64,000 nt of DNA, from contig WFMF01000010.1 of assembly GCA_011033025.1 (NCBI GenBank), positions 522,163 through 586,162 of the forward strand, in the 5' to 3' direction. The stretch is from Beroe forskalii (lineage: Eukaryota > Ctenophora > Nuda > Beroida > Beroidae). The position numbers were made by a program, and so were the translations under genes. Below are positions 23,301 to 36,427 of this stretch, one piece after another; the first letter of the stretch is position 1, and each line of letters opens with the position of its first letter. Under the pieces are notes generated by a model. The model did not search any database and was not told the DNA's origin. It saw only the letters and a list, made by a program, of their open reading frames with translations.

Positions 23301-26300
23301 ATAGTTCTATAATCAGAAGTAAGATTGTCCAGCTTACTTCTCAGTTCCTCAATAACATCATCTTTCTGCCTGATAGCATTCAACAATTCCTCATCTTTGT
23401 CTGGAGAATTCGCAGCTTCCAGTCTTCTTTGAATTGACGAAATTTCATTTTCAAGAAGTTGAATTGCCAATTCTTTTGAAGTTAGCTGCTCAGAGACAGA
23501 TTCGAATTCCTCTTCTGTGAGATGAAGTTTACTCAAAAGTTGTTCATAACCATCCTGTGAGTTGCCTAACTCGTTTGTTAAAATTGATACTTGATTTTTG
23601 TAACCATCCATTTCTTCCAATATTGCTGTTATTTTATTGCATTTAGACAATAAATCTTGCTCAAGAACGGCTTTATCAGCTTGCAGAGAATCTATTTCTT
23701 GTTTAGAGTTGTTCAAATCGTCTTGTAATTGAGATGAAGAATCATGAAAATGCTTGATCTGGTCATCAAAATTTTGTTGTAGGCATAGCTTTTCAGAATC
23801 TTTTTTACATGCTTCCTTTTCCAGTTCTCTAATCCTTTCCTCTGTAGAGGCCAATTTGGCGATAGAAGCTTGGAATTGGTTGGTTACTTCAACTACCTCA
23901 CGTTCCTTCTTTGAAAGAACACTTTTGACACTTTCTAGTTCTTGATAATTCGATTCAAATTTCTGATGAAGAAGCTCAACAGTATGTTCATGTTCACTGC
24001 GGTCTCGTTCCAAGAATTCTAGTTTCCTTTTAAGCTCCTTATTCACATTACTTGATTCATCCAAAGAAGCATTTGCAGATTGTAAATGCTCTGCATCCTT
24101 TTCTAACATTTTAGTCTTGTCGGCCAAACTTTGAATCTCATCTTGAGCAAAACGTAAGTTTTTAGACAGCTCTGCCATCGTATCACAGATTATAGAAAAT
24201 TTCGCCTCAGTTGTAGTCTCGACTCCAGTGCTTTGAATAAAATTGTTACTTTCAATGTTATCAAGGAATGAGTGAACTAGGGAGTTGATTGACTTCAAAT
24301 CATTAACTTTATCAGTTAGATCATTAACAAGATTTGGAAGAACTTCTTCAAGCTTTTCATAATCAATGCCAAGATCTTCATACAGCCGATAATGCTGCAC
24401 ATTAATCGATCGAAGGTCAAGGATTTCTGCATCTTTAACTTCAATGTCAGAAAGTTTTGATTGTAATTCTTCAGCCAACATGTTATATGAGCTAGTAATG
24501 TTGGTCACAGCATTAGATTGTTCAATGATCTGTGTATTCAATTGAGAAATTTTATCCTCAGCTTGATTTGAAGCTTCTTGTAAGGTGTTTTGAGTTGCAA
24601 CAAGCTGAGCTTTGAGTTCTATTATCATATCGGAGTCTTTTGTGGCAGCCTCTTTAAGATTGTGATTTTCATCTTTCAGAGAAGTAATCACTGCTCTTTC
24701 TACTTCGAATTGATCTATTTCATTCAGTAATGCAGTTTTATCTGCATTCAGTTGTTCATTTGAAGACATCAAATCAGTATTCGAAGCTTCAAGTTGCAAA
24801 ACTTCTGAACTAAGTTTAGCCATTTGTTCATTTTCTTTCTCTGATGTATCCTTTTTCAACTTTTCAACCAATATTTTACTTTCTTTGTATGCCTTCATGA
24901 TATCCTTAGCCTTCTTGGTAATTGCCTCCTTTTCAAGATTTGAGGCTTCTAAATCTTTCTTCAATTGCAAAATATTTTGCTGAAGTTCATTGTGATTATT
25001 ATTTAGTACTGAGTAAGACGACTTCAAGTCATTTAGTTGATCATATTTCTTAGAAAGATCGTGCAGTTTGCATTCAACTTCATCTTTCTCAGCTGTAACA
25101 GTTTCAAGCAATTTCTTTACTTCCTCCTTATTCTGATACAAATCAGCTATTTCTTGATCTTTAGATTGAATACTCATGACAAGATCATCATTTGAAGCTT
25201 GATTGTTTTTGAGTTGTCCATTGAGGTTGATAATATATGCTTCACGCTGCTCACCATATGTGGTCCATTCAGCTAACATGCCTTCATAACTTTGAATTGT
25301 AACCTTTGACTGTTCTAGACTATCATGAAGTTTCGATATCCCTTCTTCTAAAGTGTCATTGGATTCTAGGAGATGATGATTCCTTTCAATTAGCTTACAA
25401 TTCTCATCTTTAAGATTGCTGTTATCATTTTTCAAGAGGTTTGTTGCTTCTTCATTACCAGAATAAGCATCATCTAGTTGCTGCTCCAGCAATTTTATAG
25501 AAGAATCTTTTTCTGATATGAACCTGTTCAGATCAGCTGTTTTTTGCTCGAGTTCATGCATTTTCTGTTCATTCTCAAGAAGTAATGATTCTGTGCAATC
25601 AATTTTCATATCTTTTTCGTGGATCTGTCCTTGCAATTCTTCCACTTGGCCCTTCAGTTTGTTGCATTGATCAATAGAAATACCATCTACTGAAAGTAAC
25701 TTGATTTTAAGTTCATTGTTCTGATCTTCAATATCTTCTTTCTCTTGAGATATTTCTAGAACCTTGGCTTCCAGGTCTGAAATCCGAGAACCTGACTCCT
25801 CTTTAATGTGATTTGACATTTGCAGTTCATCTTTAACAACAGTGAGTTCACATTTCAAAGTTTCGAGTGTTTCACAAGACTCCAGCAATTCTTTTTGTAG
25901 TTGCTCGTTCTTGGACCTCAGACTCATCATGTCAGCATTTAAATTGTCCATTTCATCATTCTTCTGGATTTCTAAGTCCTGAGCATTCCTCAAAGCTTCT
26001 TTAAGCTCTGTGCAATCAACATTACTTTTTGAAAGGTCGTTTTCTAAAGATTCTAACTGACTCCTAGCTTCAGCCAGCTGAGTGACATAGTTCTCCTTAT
26101 GCTCATTGGCTGCATTTAGCTGTCTCTGAAATTCTGATAATACTTTGCTGCTCTTCATTATAGTAAATCCACTGTTCCAGCTTGTAACTTGCATCTTGTA
26201 GCTGTTCAGTATATTCAGCATTTGCCTTTCCTAGAACAATGATTTGCTGCTCAAGATCTAACTTCAATGTATTAAGTTCATCAATATCGACCATATGTTG

Positions 26301-26512
26301 CTCTTTCACTTCATGGAGATCAGATTGTAACTTAGATAAAGAATGATCTTTTTCACCAAGTAATTTTTCTAATGATGCCATTTTCGTTTCCTTCAATAGA
26401 TCTGTTTCACCATGGAGAACACTTGTTTCTGACAATTGGCATGTAAGTGCATTGATCTCTTCATTTTGATCTGAAACCTTTGTAGACAATTCAGAATTTT
26501 CAGAAGACAATG
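20386..26512 (-). CDS. Very long coiled-coil protein (golgin/CENP-like), 5' end missing, two frameshifts
   Basis: Coding runs right to left: one giant exon from 26512 to 21838, a small exon 21381-21444 and a last exon 20386-20933. Together they give at least 1,750 residues. Almost the whole giant exon is heptad-repeat coiled coil rich in Glu, Lys, Leu, Asn and Ser, with no globular domain I can name. The last exon is a Ser-rich tail (LSEHLSTTLDSVEHKTKDIL, then many Ser/Asp) without a GRIP domain or membrane anchor. Proteins of this build tether Golgi vesicles or act at centrosomes or kinetochores; I cannot choose. The frame changes near 26135-26160 and again in an A-rich run at 22535-22543. 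Each needs a one-base indel, so sequencing error is likely. Upstream of 26512 the coding frame runs directly into satellite, leaving no start. Confidence 0.75.
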
Positions 26513-27535
26513 TTTGACACCATTTCCCACAACCCTTTTGACACATTAACTCTTGAACCACTTTTCCCCTTGACACCCCCCTTTAACCTTGGGCCCCCAT
26601 TTTTCCCCCCGACCCCCTTTCATTGACCCCTTTTTCCAATCTTTTTAACACTTTTTGATTTTTTTGACTTTTCCCCCAATTTTTTTCATTATTTTTATTC
26701 CCTTTGATCATTTACCCTTTTACCTGACACCTTTTTTAAAAACCATTTACACCCTGCCCCAAAAACCCTGACACCACTTATCCTGACACCACGGGGCCCT
26801 GCCCACGGTTTGACATCATTTGACCATCCCCCAAACTTAAATTTCCTACATCCATTTTTGAACCATTTTCCTGACACTTTTATTCCTGACACCACCACCA
26901 TTTGACACCATTCCAGCCCTGACACCCAGCCCTGACACACTATGCCAGTCTTTCCCTGACACCACTTTTTACCACTTGCCTATATTCCGTAATTCTGCCC
27001 TTTACCCTTGACATCACTTTATCCTGACACTATCTTGTCTCTGACATCAATTCCACAGTCTTGAACCATTTTGTGTCTCTGCATTCACCTGTTCATCATT
27101 CTGACACATTTATCCGCTTACCACCACTCTATCTGTACACTATACCCCTGAAAAATTTACACCCTTGACATCATCACTTACTCTGACATTTACACATTCC
27201 ATTTCATATCTCTGACCCCCACATCCTTGACTATTCTACATCTGACACCATTTTTCCCTTTGACACCACTGATTCCTGACATTTTTACTCCATTTAACAT
27301 ACCACCAATTTATTCACTATCCTGTTGACATCACTTTTCTTACCTGACATATACAGTTTTTCCTGACACCACTTGCATTATACACCAACATCATTATTTT
27401 TTCTGACATACCCCCTAACACGTTGACATCATTTTTTTGACACCCTTGACACCACCACATCACATTGTTGGCATCTTCAATTATACAATCTTGCCATTGG
27501 GGTTTTTTTGTCAAATTGACATTAAAAGTGTGTAA
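26513..27535 (+). repeat. Satellite B, degraded plus-orientation block
   Basis: Recognisable TGACACC/TGACATCAC words at irregular spacing with many apparent indels and homopolymer runs (CCCCCTTT, TTTTTT). It starts at the broken 5' edge of the coiled-coil gene. It is probably low-accuracy consensus rather than a different satellite. Confidence 0.75.
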
Positions 27536-30465
27536 AGGGGATAAGGGGGTGTCAAGGATAAAGGGGTGTCAAGGATAGAATGTAAGGTTTGATTTTCAGA
27601 AATGCAAATTTTGGGGGGTTCAATCTGGATTCAAACGAATTTAAAAATTGAAAGGTGCAAAAAAGGGTGTCGGAAAAAAAGGGGGGGGAGTGGTGTCAAG
27701 GATAAAAATGTTGAAAAGGAAAGCGGAGTGATGTCAGGGATTTTACAGATGATGTCAAGATCTGTGAAGTGATGTCAAAGATAAGTGAAGTCAAAGATAA
27801 GGGGTGATGTCAAGTATTTTTGAGTGATGTCAAGGATAAGGAGTGATGTGAGATGTCAAAGATAAGGATTGATGTTGAGGATAAGGAGTGGTGTCAAGGA
27901 TAAGAAGTGATGTCAAAGATAAGGAGTGATGGAAAGGATTTTGGAGTGATGTCAAGGATGACTAGTGATGTGAGATGTCAAAGATAAGGAGTGATGTCAA
28001 GGATAAGGAGTGGTGTCAAGGATAAGGAGTGCTGTCAAGGATTTTGGAGTGGTGTCAAGGATAAGAAGTGATGTCAAGGATTACAGTGGTGTCAAGGACT
28101 GTGGAGTGGTGTCAAGGATAAGGAGTGGTGTCAAGGATAAAGAGTGGTGTCAAGGATTGTAGAGTGGTGTCAAGGACTGAGTGGTGTCAAGGATAAGAGT
28201 GGTGTCAAGGATAAAGAGTGGTGTCAAGGATTGTAGAGTGGTGTCAAGGACTGTGGAGTGGTGTCAAGGATTGTAGAGTGATGTCAAGGATAAGAAGTGA
28301 TGTCAAAGATAAGGAGTGATGTCAAGGATTGTGGGTGGTGTCAAGGATAAGGAGTGATGTCAAGGATAAGAGTGGTGTCAAGGATTGTAGAGTGGTGTCA
28401 AGGACTGTGGAGTGGTGTCAAGGATAAGAGTGGTGTCAAGGATAAGAGTGGTGTCAAGGATAAGAGTGGTGTCAAGGATTGTAGAGTGGTGTCAAGGACT
28501 GTGGAGTGGTGTCAAGGATAAGAGTGATGTCAAGGATTTTGGAGTGGTGTCAAGGATTGTAGAGTGATGTCAAGGATAAGAAGTGATGTCAAGGATAAAG
28601 AGTGGTGTCAAGGATAATGAGTGGTGTCAAGGACTGTGGAGTGGTGTCAAGGATAAAGAGTGATGTCAAGGATAAGGAGTGATGTCAAGGACTGTGGAGT
28701 GGTGTCAATGATAAGGAGTGGTGTCAAGGATAATGGGTGGTGTCAAGGATTGTAAAGTGGTGTCAAGGATAAGAAGTGATGTCAAAGATAAGGAGTGATG
28801 TCAAGGATTGTAGAGTGGTGTCAAGGATAAGAAGTGATGTCAAAGATAAGGAGTGATGTCAAGGATAAGGAGTGATGTCAAGGATTTTGGAGTGGTGTCA
28901 AGGATAAAGAGTGATGTCAAGGATAAAGTGGTGTCAAGGATTGTAGAGTGGTGTCAAGGACTGTGGAGTGGTGTCAAGGATAAAGAGTGGTGTCAAGGAT
29001 AAGAGTGGTGTCAAGGATTGTAGAGTGGTGTCAAGGATAAGGAGTGGTGTCAAGGATAATGGGTGGTGTCAAGTCAAGGATGTGTCAAAGATTGTGAGTG
29101 GTGTCAAGGATAAGAAGTGATGTCAAGGATAAAGAGTGATGTCAAGGATCAAGAGTGGTGTCAAGGATTAGAGTGGTGTCAAGGATAAAGAGTGGTGTCA
29201 AGGATTGTAAGAGTGGTGTCAAGGATAAAGTGGTGTCAAGGATTGAAGAGTGGTGTCAAGGATTGGAGAGTGGTGTCAAGGATAGAGTGGTGTCAAGGAT
29301 AAGGAGTGATGTCAAGGATAAGAGTGGTGTCAAGGATAAGGAGTGATGTCAAGGATAAAGAGTGGTGTCAAGGATTGTAGAGTGTCAAGGACTGTGGAGT
29401 GGTGTCAAGGATAAGGAGTGATGTCAAGGATAAGGAGTGGTGTCAAGGATAAGAGTGGTGTCAAGGATTGTAGAGTGGTGTCAAGGATAAGGAGTGGTGT
29501 CAAGGATAAGAGTGGTGTCAAGGATTGTAGAGTGGTGTCAAGGATAAGAAGTGATGTCAAGGATAAAGAGTGGTGTCAAGGATTGTAGAGTGGTGTCAAG
29601 GATAAGAGTGGTGTCAAGGATAAAGTGGTGTCAAGGATAATGAGTGGTGTCAAGGATTGTAGAGTGATGTCAAGGATAAGGAGTGATGTCAAGGATAAGA
29701 GAGGTGTCAAGGATAATGAGTGGTGTCAAGGATAAGAGTGATGTCAAGGATAAGAAGTGATGTCAAAGATAAGGAGTGATGTCAAGGATAAGGAGTGATG
29801 TCAAGGATTGTAGAGTGGTGTCAAGGATTGTGGAGTGGTGTCAAGGATAAAGTGGTGTCAAGGATTGTAGAGTGATGTCAAGGATAAGAAGTGATGTCAA
29901 AGATAAGGAGTGGTGTCAAGGATTGTAGAGTGATGTCAAGGATAAGAGTGATGTCAAGGATAAAGAGTGGTGTCAAGGATTGTAGAGTGGTGTCAAGGAT
30001 AAGGAGTGATGTCAAGGATAAAGAGTGGTGTCAAGGATAAGAGTGGTGTCAAGGATTGTAGAGTGATGTCAAGGATAAGAAGTGATGTCAAAGATAAGGA
30101 GTGATGTCAAGGATTGTGGAGTGATGTCAAGGATAAGGGTGATGTCAAGGATAAGAGTGGTGTCAAGGATTGTAGAGTGATGTCAAGGATAAGAGTGGTG
30201 TCAAGGATAAGGAGTGGTGTCAAGGATTGTGGAGTGGTGTCAAGGATAAGGAGTGATGTCAAGGATAAAGAGTGGTGTCAAGGACTGTGGAGTGGTGTCA
30301 AGGATAAGGAGTGGTGTCAAGGATAAGAGTGGTGTCAAGGATTATAGAGTGGTGTCAAGGACTGTGAAGTGGTGTCAAGGATAAGGAGTGATGTCAAGGA
30401 TTTTGGAGTGCTGTCAAGGATAAGGAGTGATGATAAGGATTAAGAGTGGTGTCAAGGATCTTAAG
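27536..30465 (-). repeat. Satellite B, clean block in reverse orientation
   Basis: About 150 units of AGTGRTGTCAAGGATAAGG, the reverse complement of satellite A, with the same set of variable ends (TAAGG, TGTAG, CTGTGG, TAAAG, TAATG, TTTTGG). Small ORFs such as 29155-29346 and 30114-30326 are repeat peptides (VVSRIRSGVKD) and are not called as genes. Confidence 0.97.
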
Positions 30466-30824
30466 CGGCCACTTTTTAAACGACCAAACGGGCAAAAATG
30501 GAATTATTTTTTTCTAGTGGTCGCCAGATCAAGCATTTTATGCTCTAAAATGACCATTAACACCCATTTTCTACCACCCATTAATGCTCCGAAAGACCCA
30601 AGTCATTTTTGTCCTTTAAAATACTTTGTCAGGACTCCTACGGGAGTTAAGTACCCCGAAAGTCCTACGGGAATACCCCCGTGGACATTACAAAGTCCTT
30701 CCGGACTTAGTTATAGGGAACTCCCGTGCGACTCCCGCAATAATTCGCTCGTATAACTGCGTGGTCAGTGGAATATGCATCAACACAAAATTTAGACTCG
30801 CAGGGAAATTCAAATTAAACTCAC
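30466..30824. other. Sequence between satellite B and the last visible CCT7 exon
   Basis: No match to the missing CCT7 C-terminal exons on the minus strand. It contains several small hairpins around 30629-30740 (for example ACTCC-TAC-GGGAGT and AAGTCC-TTCC-GGACTT). Confidence 0.6.
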
Positions 30825-33800
30825 CATGGATCGTTTTGGCGTAGTTTCTGAGCTCCTTGCTAAGTTCCATCTCAATTGCTCCACCACCAGCGACGACTGA
30901 GTCATTCTTCAGTGCTCTGGAATGAATCATAGCATTTAAAACGAAGTTCACTAAAATCAAACAGGGACCCTCGACCTTTTCTAGGTCCATCTCGAGTTTT
31001 GAAAGACTCTACATGCATCAAACAAATAAAAAGTTGACCCCGACGTGATTTGAACACGCAACCTTCTGATCTGGAGTCAGACGCGCTACCGTTGCGCCAC
31101 GGAGTCTTATACGCTATAGAAAGTCAAATAAGGCGACAACAAAAGTTTTGATAACGAGACGGTTGACAAATTCAAATATTGCTAGAATAAAGGCATTAAT
31201 TATACATTCCTCAACATGACTCCGTGGCGCAACGGTAGCGCGTCTGACTCCAGATCAGAAGGTTGCGTGTTCAAATCACGTCGGGGTCAATGTTTTGTAT
31301 TATTCACACATTTTGCCAAATTTGACATCGATGCTTCCAAAAGCAACAAGTTAATTAATATGTCGGCAATTTCTTCAAATTTACCAACCTTCGCACGATC
31401 ATGATGGCATCATGTAGAGATCGCTCGGTTTCGTCGATGAACTGCTCGGCTCCACCTCGCAGAATGAGGGTACAGGTCTTGGCTTTGGGGCATCCTTTGA
31501 AGAGGTTATACCTGGAAATGGTACATTTTCACTTTTTCATTGACGGATGGTAAATAAAGCTGATGAAATTGAATAATCTAAGTGAGCAGTTGACTGTTGA
31601 GGCAATGACATAAATCGGGAGTTGACATTGTTTCTCACGAGGAATTTCTCAATTGAGCAACTTCATTGAACGATCAAGAATATCTACTTGGCAAATTCAG
31701 TGACAGAATCAGATAGCAAGCAAGCTGCTGGCGAGAATTCTACAGCTTCGGATTATCGAAGGCTACGGAACATTCGAGGCAAAAACGCGCACGCAAGCCG
31801 CGCATTAAAAATAATGTCCTTATGATAAATTTGCATCGCGCGTTACGCGAAGTTTGTCAAAATGCCGTTATTTTGATCATCAAATTGGCGATTGTCGAAA
31901 CGGCAGATCAAAAATTTCCCGAAACGGCGGTTAAAATGTAGAAAGATCAACAAAAATAAAAATAGCAGTATCCAGCTTCGATGGTTAACCCGGAACATTC
32001 ATTTGCAGCATTGTAGTCGTACCTGTCATTACCAATCTGGACTTCTTCGAATAGGTCGCAAGCTCCCATGTCCTCGGGTCTGATGTCGTTTACAGTGGTT
32101 AGAATGGTACCACCACAAGCTTTAACTGTTCTGTTGAGGTCCTCTTGGGTAACTCGGCCAGCACAGAAAATGTCCCTGTAAAGTTATGGTGAATTATCCA
32201 ACAATTGAAGTGTTTAAGTTAGACCATACAGCTAAATACAGTAAAACTATATCTAAAACTTCTACGAAGAATCAAAGAATCAAGAAGTGTGTTGCTTAAG
32301 CATATTTTCCTGATCAAGGTTCATGACTCAAAGAGACAGAAATTTTGCTTCGGACCTGTCAGCAAAGTACTGAGTAGCCACATCTCCAATGGGTAGCTTA
32401 GAGAGGATGATCTTAGCACCGGACGCTACCATCTTATCGAGCTTGTCGTACAAGATGGACCATTCAGCATCAACGATCCGTTGGTAGTCCTGGTAACAGT
32501 CGTCAGATAGAGGAGGAGTGAGTGTTGCTGGTGGTACTTTGTTTTGGGATGAGATTAGATGAAGTGGGACAGAAGGCAACTATGAAAGGAGGCTGGTCAC
32601 CCTCCTCTATCAGACACCCTCCTTTATTCCTTTATTCGAAATAATAGGCGACATTTATCTCATAACACTGACCGGCACTGGCACATACAAACTTTACACC
32701 AGCAATTTTGCCCCAGTTTTGGCAATTGGAGACCTACCTCAACATTATCAATCCTACACTCAGCGTTATCTCGTTCTGCTTTGAGTTCCAACTCGATGTT
32801 GAGGCTCAGGACCTTGGGGTTCATGTAGGTCTTAGGTTGCATCTCAAAACCAGCATAGGAGAAGGTCTTCTTGAAAGCAACACCAGCTACAAGCTGGGAA
32901 TCAGTGACAGAACCACCAGTCACTTTCTTGATACCTGAGGAGAGAGATAAGTAGACGATCAACACTAGCAATATCATGAGAAAACTTTCCTATAATTGTA
33001 GTAAAATTATCCCGAATTCAAATTAATAACAGGGCAACAGGCAAACCAACTTGCCGAACCCAGCATACACAATTTAATGTCTAATGATTTCTGATTCACG
33101 AGGTTGATAACAATTCTTTCAGTTGAACATGAAAGTTCTTGATACCAATCATGTTGAGGGGCATGAGAGGTCCGAGGCACATGACAGCATCCACCACCAT
33201 TTCCGAGAAGAACTCCTTGTTGTAAGCAATGAGTTTGGAGCACATGGAGGTGGAAGCACACTTCTTCAGCAACTCTCTCTGCTCCTTGAGATCAGCAGAA
33301 GGGGTCAGGGCTTTATACGATTTGTTAAGTTAGCAAGAGTAACATTCAGCAGTCGTTACAGTGCTTTTTCAAGGGGGAGGTCCCAAGTAAACTAGTAATA
33401 AGGAAATTAGAAAATCAAAGTTTCAACTTTTTAAAAGGTTTAAGTAAGTTTGAATCAACCTCCTTTGGGTCGTCTTTCTTCACAGTAACTTGGATATCCT
33501 GGATTTTCTTCAGGGCCTGGAATGAATATGGTTCAGGGCCCCATTCTAGAACCTGTAGTGATGTTAGTACAACCTGATTTTTGATGGTCGTCATGTTAGT
33601 ATGGTTTCAGTGTCGTCGCACAATCATAACTATACAGTATACATTCAGCCAAATTTGTATACATAGTCATAGATCCACTTGGTAAGTTTTAATTATTGCC
33701 TACATCAAGAGACATATACCTACATCACAACATTCATACATGTTTCTACTCTTCTCTAAAATGGGCACGTACTTGGCTGCTAATTACCAGCCACCACCGA

Positions 33801-35744
33801 GCTCTATTCAAGTTTTCAAGTATTTGTAGGTACAGTTCTTCGAGTAGTAACCTTGCATATTGATGGGAATTTGGAATGATATGCAAGCCTTTTGATTGAA
33901 TTATGGAACATGTCAGAGCAGGACACCCGCTCTCTCTAAATAGTGCCAATTCGATTATCTACCTCCCCACTTCACTGTTGGACTAACATAAAAATGACTA
34001 ACATTTTTTTGCAACGCAACATACAATAATACAGTGGGTTGCCTAGATCTGGGCAACCTGACATACAAATACGAACGGGGTTGCCTGTTTCTGTAACTTG
34101 AGCTTCCTAGCAGAGCGAGCAATACTGCAATAGCATGTGTAAACGGTGATGAACAGTGTCCACTAGCGACTAGTCTATGTATACAATCAGAACTGTTGAT
34201 ATTTACCAAATTATTTTCACAATTTCATTTCTGTCAATGTTTGTTGTCAACTGTCAACCAGGTCACATGTTAGTAACTTTCTCCTTTTAATACCCTTGAT
34301 TTTAGTGCAATATGTTGCGTAGGTTGCCTTGGTTTTTGAATGGGGGTTCAGGGTGTTTCATACACAATGTCGCAATGACATTCGACCTATGTTTTATTAA
34401 TAAAAATTGTAACAATTCTGAACAGGGAAAAGTTCGATATAATTTTGTAATCCATGTATTATCGCAGTGAAACTTACAAACTGGGTAGCCTTTCTGAAGC
34501 TCCTGATGATGATCTGAGAGTTGATGCCATCCTCGATAAAAGGTTTGGCTTGCTTCATGAACTCTCCAGCCAGAAGAGTAACGGTAGTAGTACCGTCTCC
34601 GACCTCAGCATCTTGAAATACAGTCAGCGATGAACTTACTGTTTCAGTCTATATCATGCTAATAGTCCCTGGTAGTGAAAATCAGCGGAGTCACGCAGCT
34701 TCACTTCATATCCTGAAGACTTCACTTCAAACGAAGTATCACAGCCAACACGTTTGACACATTGTTATTTATGATGTTACATACTACTTACCTCAGCATC
34801 TTGAGAACGAGCAATGTCCACGAGGGTTTTGGCAGCAGGGTGAACTATGTCAAGAAGCCCCAGGATGGTGGCACCGTCATTCGATATCGTTACTTTTTCT
34901 GCGGAGACATGAGGGTTACGAAATTAATTAATCGCTTTTAATGTTTAAAAAATCTACAGACTACAGTTTGAAATTTACAGTAAGAATCTAAAAGCACCCA
35001 GAGTTCATCCAGATTGCCAATTTTTAAAGAACATTAAAGTCCTTTTCCTCTTTGTCGCCGATCGACGCAATTACAGTGTGTAAAATAGTTAACTAGTTGA
35101 TTTTGTGAACTAGTTGATTGTTTGATTGCCATGACAGACAGTTGAACATGGAAAATTAACTGCATGGAATCAATGATCAAAATGGGATGATTCACTTTAA
35201 TTAAAAAAACGAATAACAAAACTAAAATTCCACTTGTGTTGGCTCATACCTTTGCTGTCCACAATGAGTTTATCCATGCCCCGGGGACCAAGGGTGGTGC
35301 GGATAGCTTCAACAACCATCTGACAAGCATTGATGTTGCTCACAATCTGAGGCACTCCTTGAGAGGTGTCTGTTCCCTCTTTCAGCAGGATAATCCGGGG
35401 TTGCTGAAAGAGACAAATGTCAGCAGTTGGTCATCATCCTAAGACTCTGCTAACATTCAATGTCGTTAATATGCATAATACTATGGTGTCATTAAAAATT
35501 TAGCATTTGTCAAAGTAGAATCATGTCATGATCATATTATCTGAAAGCTTTAAATTCTAAGCTTACAGCAATGATTTTGTTCAAATCAGCTCAATTTTTC
35601 TGACTAACATCAAACAAAGTCAGAATAATTGCCATTGATCCCCCAATAATACCAAAAATAATTTTCATCGATTATCACCATCATATTTTAGGAAATGATA
35701 AAAAATTTAGATTTAGCCTAGAAACTCACCATAGATTGCATCAT
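30825..35744 (-). CDS. CCT7: CCT7, eta subunit of the TRiC/CCT chaperonin, C terminus missing
   Basis: Eleven exons in phase: 35730-35744, 35250-35403, 34792-34898, 34478-34603, 33460-33516, 33146-33281, 32738-32934, 32356-32489, 32023-32175, 31389-31511 and 30825-30916. They encode 431 residues. Known role: one of eight paralogous subunits of the cytosolic ATP-driven ring that folds actin and tubulin. Group II chaperonin marks are intact: [21 protein letters not shown], the ATP-site [14 protein letters not shown] and the late [33 protein letters not shown] and [16 protein letters not shown] are characteristic of the eta subunit. About 110 residues after TIHG, most of the C-terminal equatorial domain, are absent; satellite begins 360 bases further on. 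An acceptor-like CAG lies one base before the ATG. Several introns carry duplicated exon-edge sequence. Confidence 0.95.
31035..31106 (-). tRNA. tRNA-Trp (CCA)
   Basis: A 72-base cloverleaf: acceptor GACTCCG paired to CGGGGTC, D-arm GCGCAACGGTAGCGC, anticodon stem-loop TCTGA-CTCCAGA-TCAGA with anticodon CCA, and T-arm GCGTGTTCAAATCACGT. A and B boxes are intact. A T-run 3' of it (minus strand) can terminate Pol III. It lies in intron 10 of CCT7, in the same orientation as the host gene. Confidence 0.97.
31218..31289 (+). tRNA. tRNA-Trp (CCA), divergent identical copy
   Basis: Identical in sequence to the minus-strand copy, 111 bases away and transcribed divergently. ATGTTTTG follows and gives a TTTT terminator. 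It is antisense to CCT7 within the same intron. Confidence 0.97.
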
Positions 35745-36427
35745 CCTGTCTTGAGTAAACCTCCTCAGATAGTTTCATGTTTTAATTAAGGTTTGATATG
35801 AAACATGGAATAGGAAACGAATTATCTAATTGAAGTGCTGGTACCTACTTGCCATGCATATTGGGCAGTTCACTGTTGGCTCCTTACAACATGTAAATGT
35901 TGCAAGATAACCAGGACCAGGACAAGCATGAGGTGCCCAGGTGGGCATAAAAAGCCCAGAAATAAATGGGGACTCAAATTTACATATTTCTCAATGAGTG
36001 AATAGAATGTGTCATGAGTGGGTCAAAGAAAATTGAGCTAGCAAACAAGGTGAACCAGGATGCTTTTGCACAATAGAGATTAGAGACCCAATTGAGGCAT
36101 CTAATCTTATGCATTGGCAATATTTGTTATTGTTAAAAGTGGAAATTAAGCTCAACATAGTAATAATTTTTTGCTAAAGAAAGTTTTACCTATCAAAGTA
36201 GATAAAGATCTAAATTTCATTAATGCACCATCAGAATGCATCAAATCTGTGAGATTATGTTATAATTATTATTGGCTGATGCACAATCATCTAACACCAG
36301 GAAATTTATATAAAGTATCTATATTTTGTTTAACAGCTTAACAGAAAACATCAGGTTTTAACAAGTTAAATATAAAATACAACACTTTATATAGAAATAA
36401 TATCAAACAAAGCTATTAACTGAAATT

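Noticed and set aside
27536..30465. A CRISPR-like array, because short repeats alternate with variable segments
   Set aside because: Units are contiguous 19-20 bp with spacers of 5-7 bases drawn from a few types. The setting is animal genes with introns, so it is satellite DNA.
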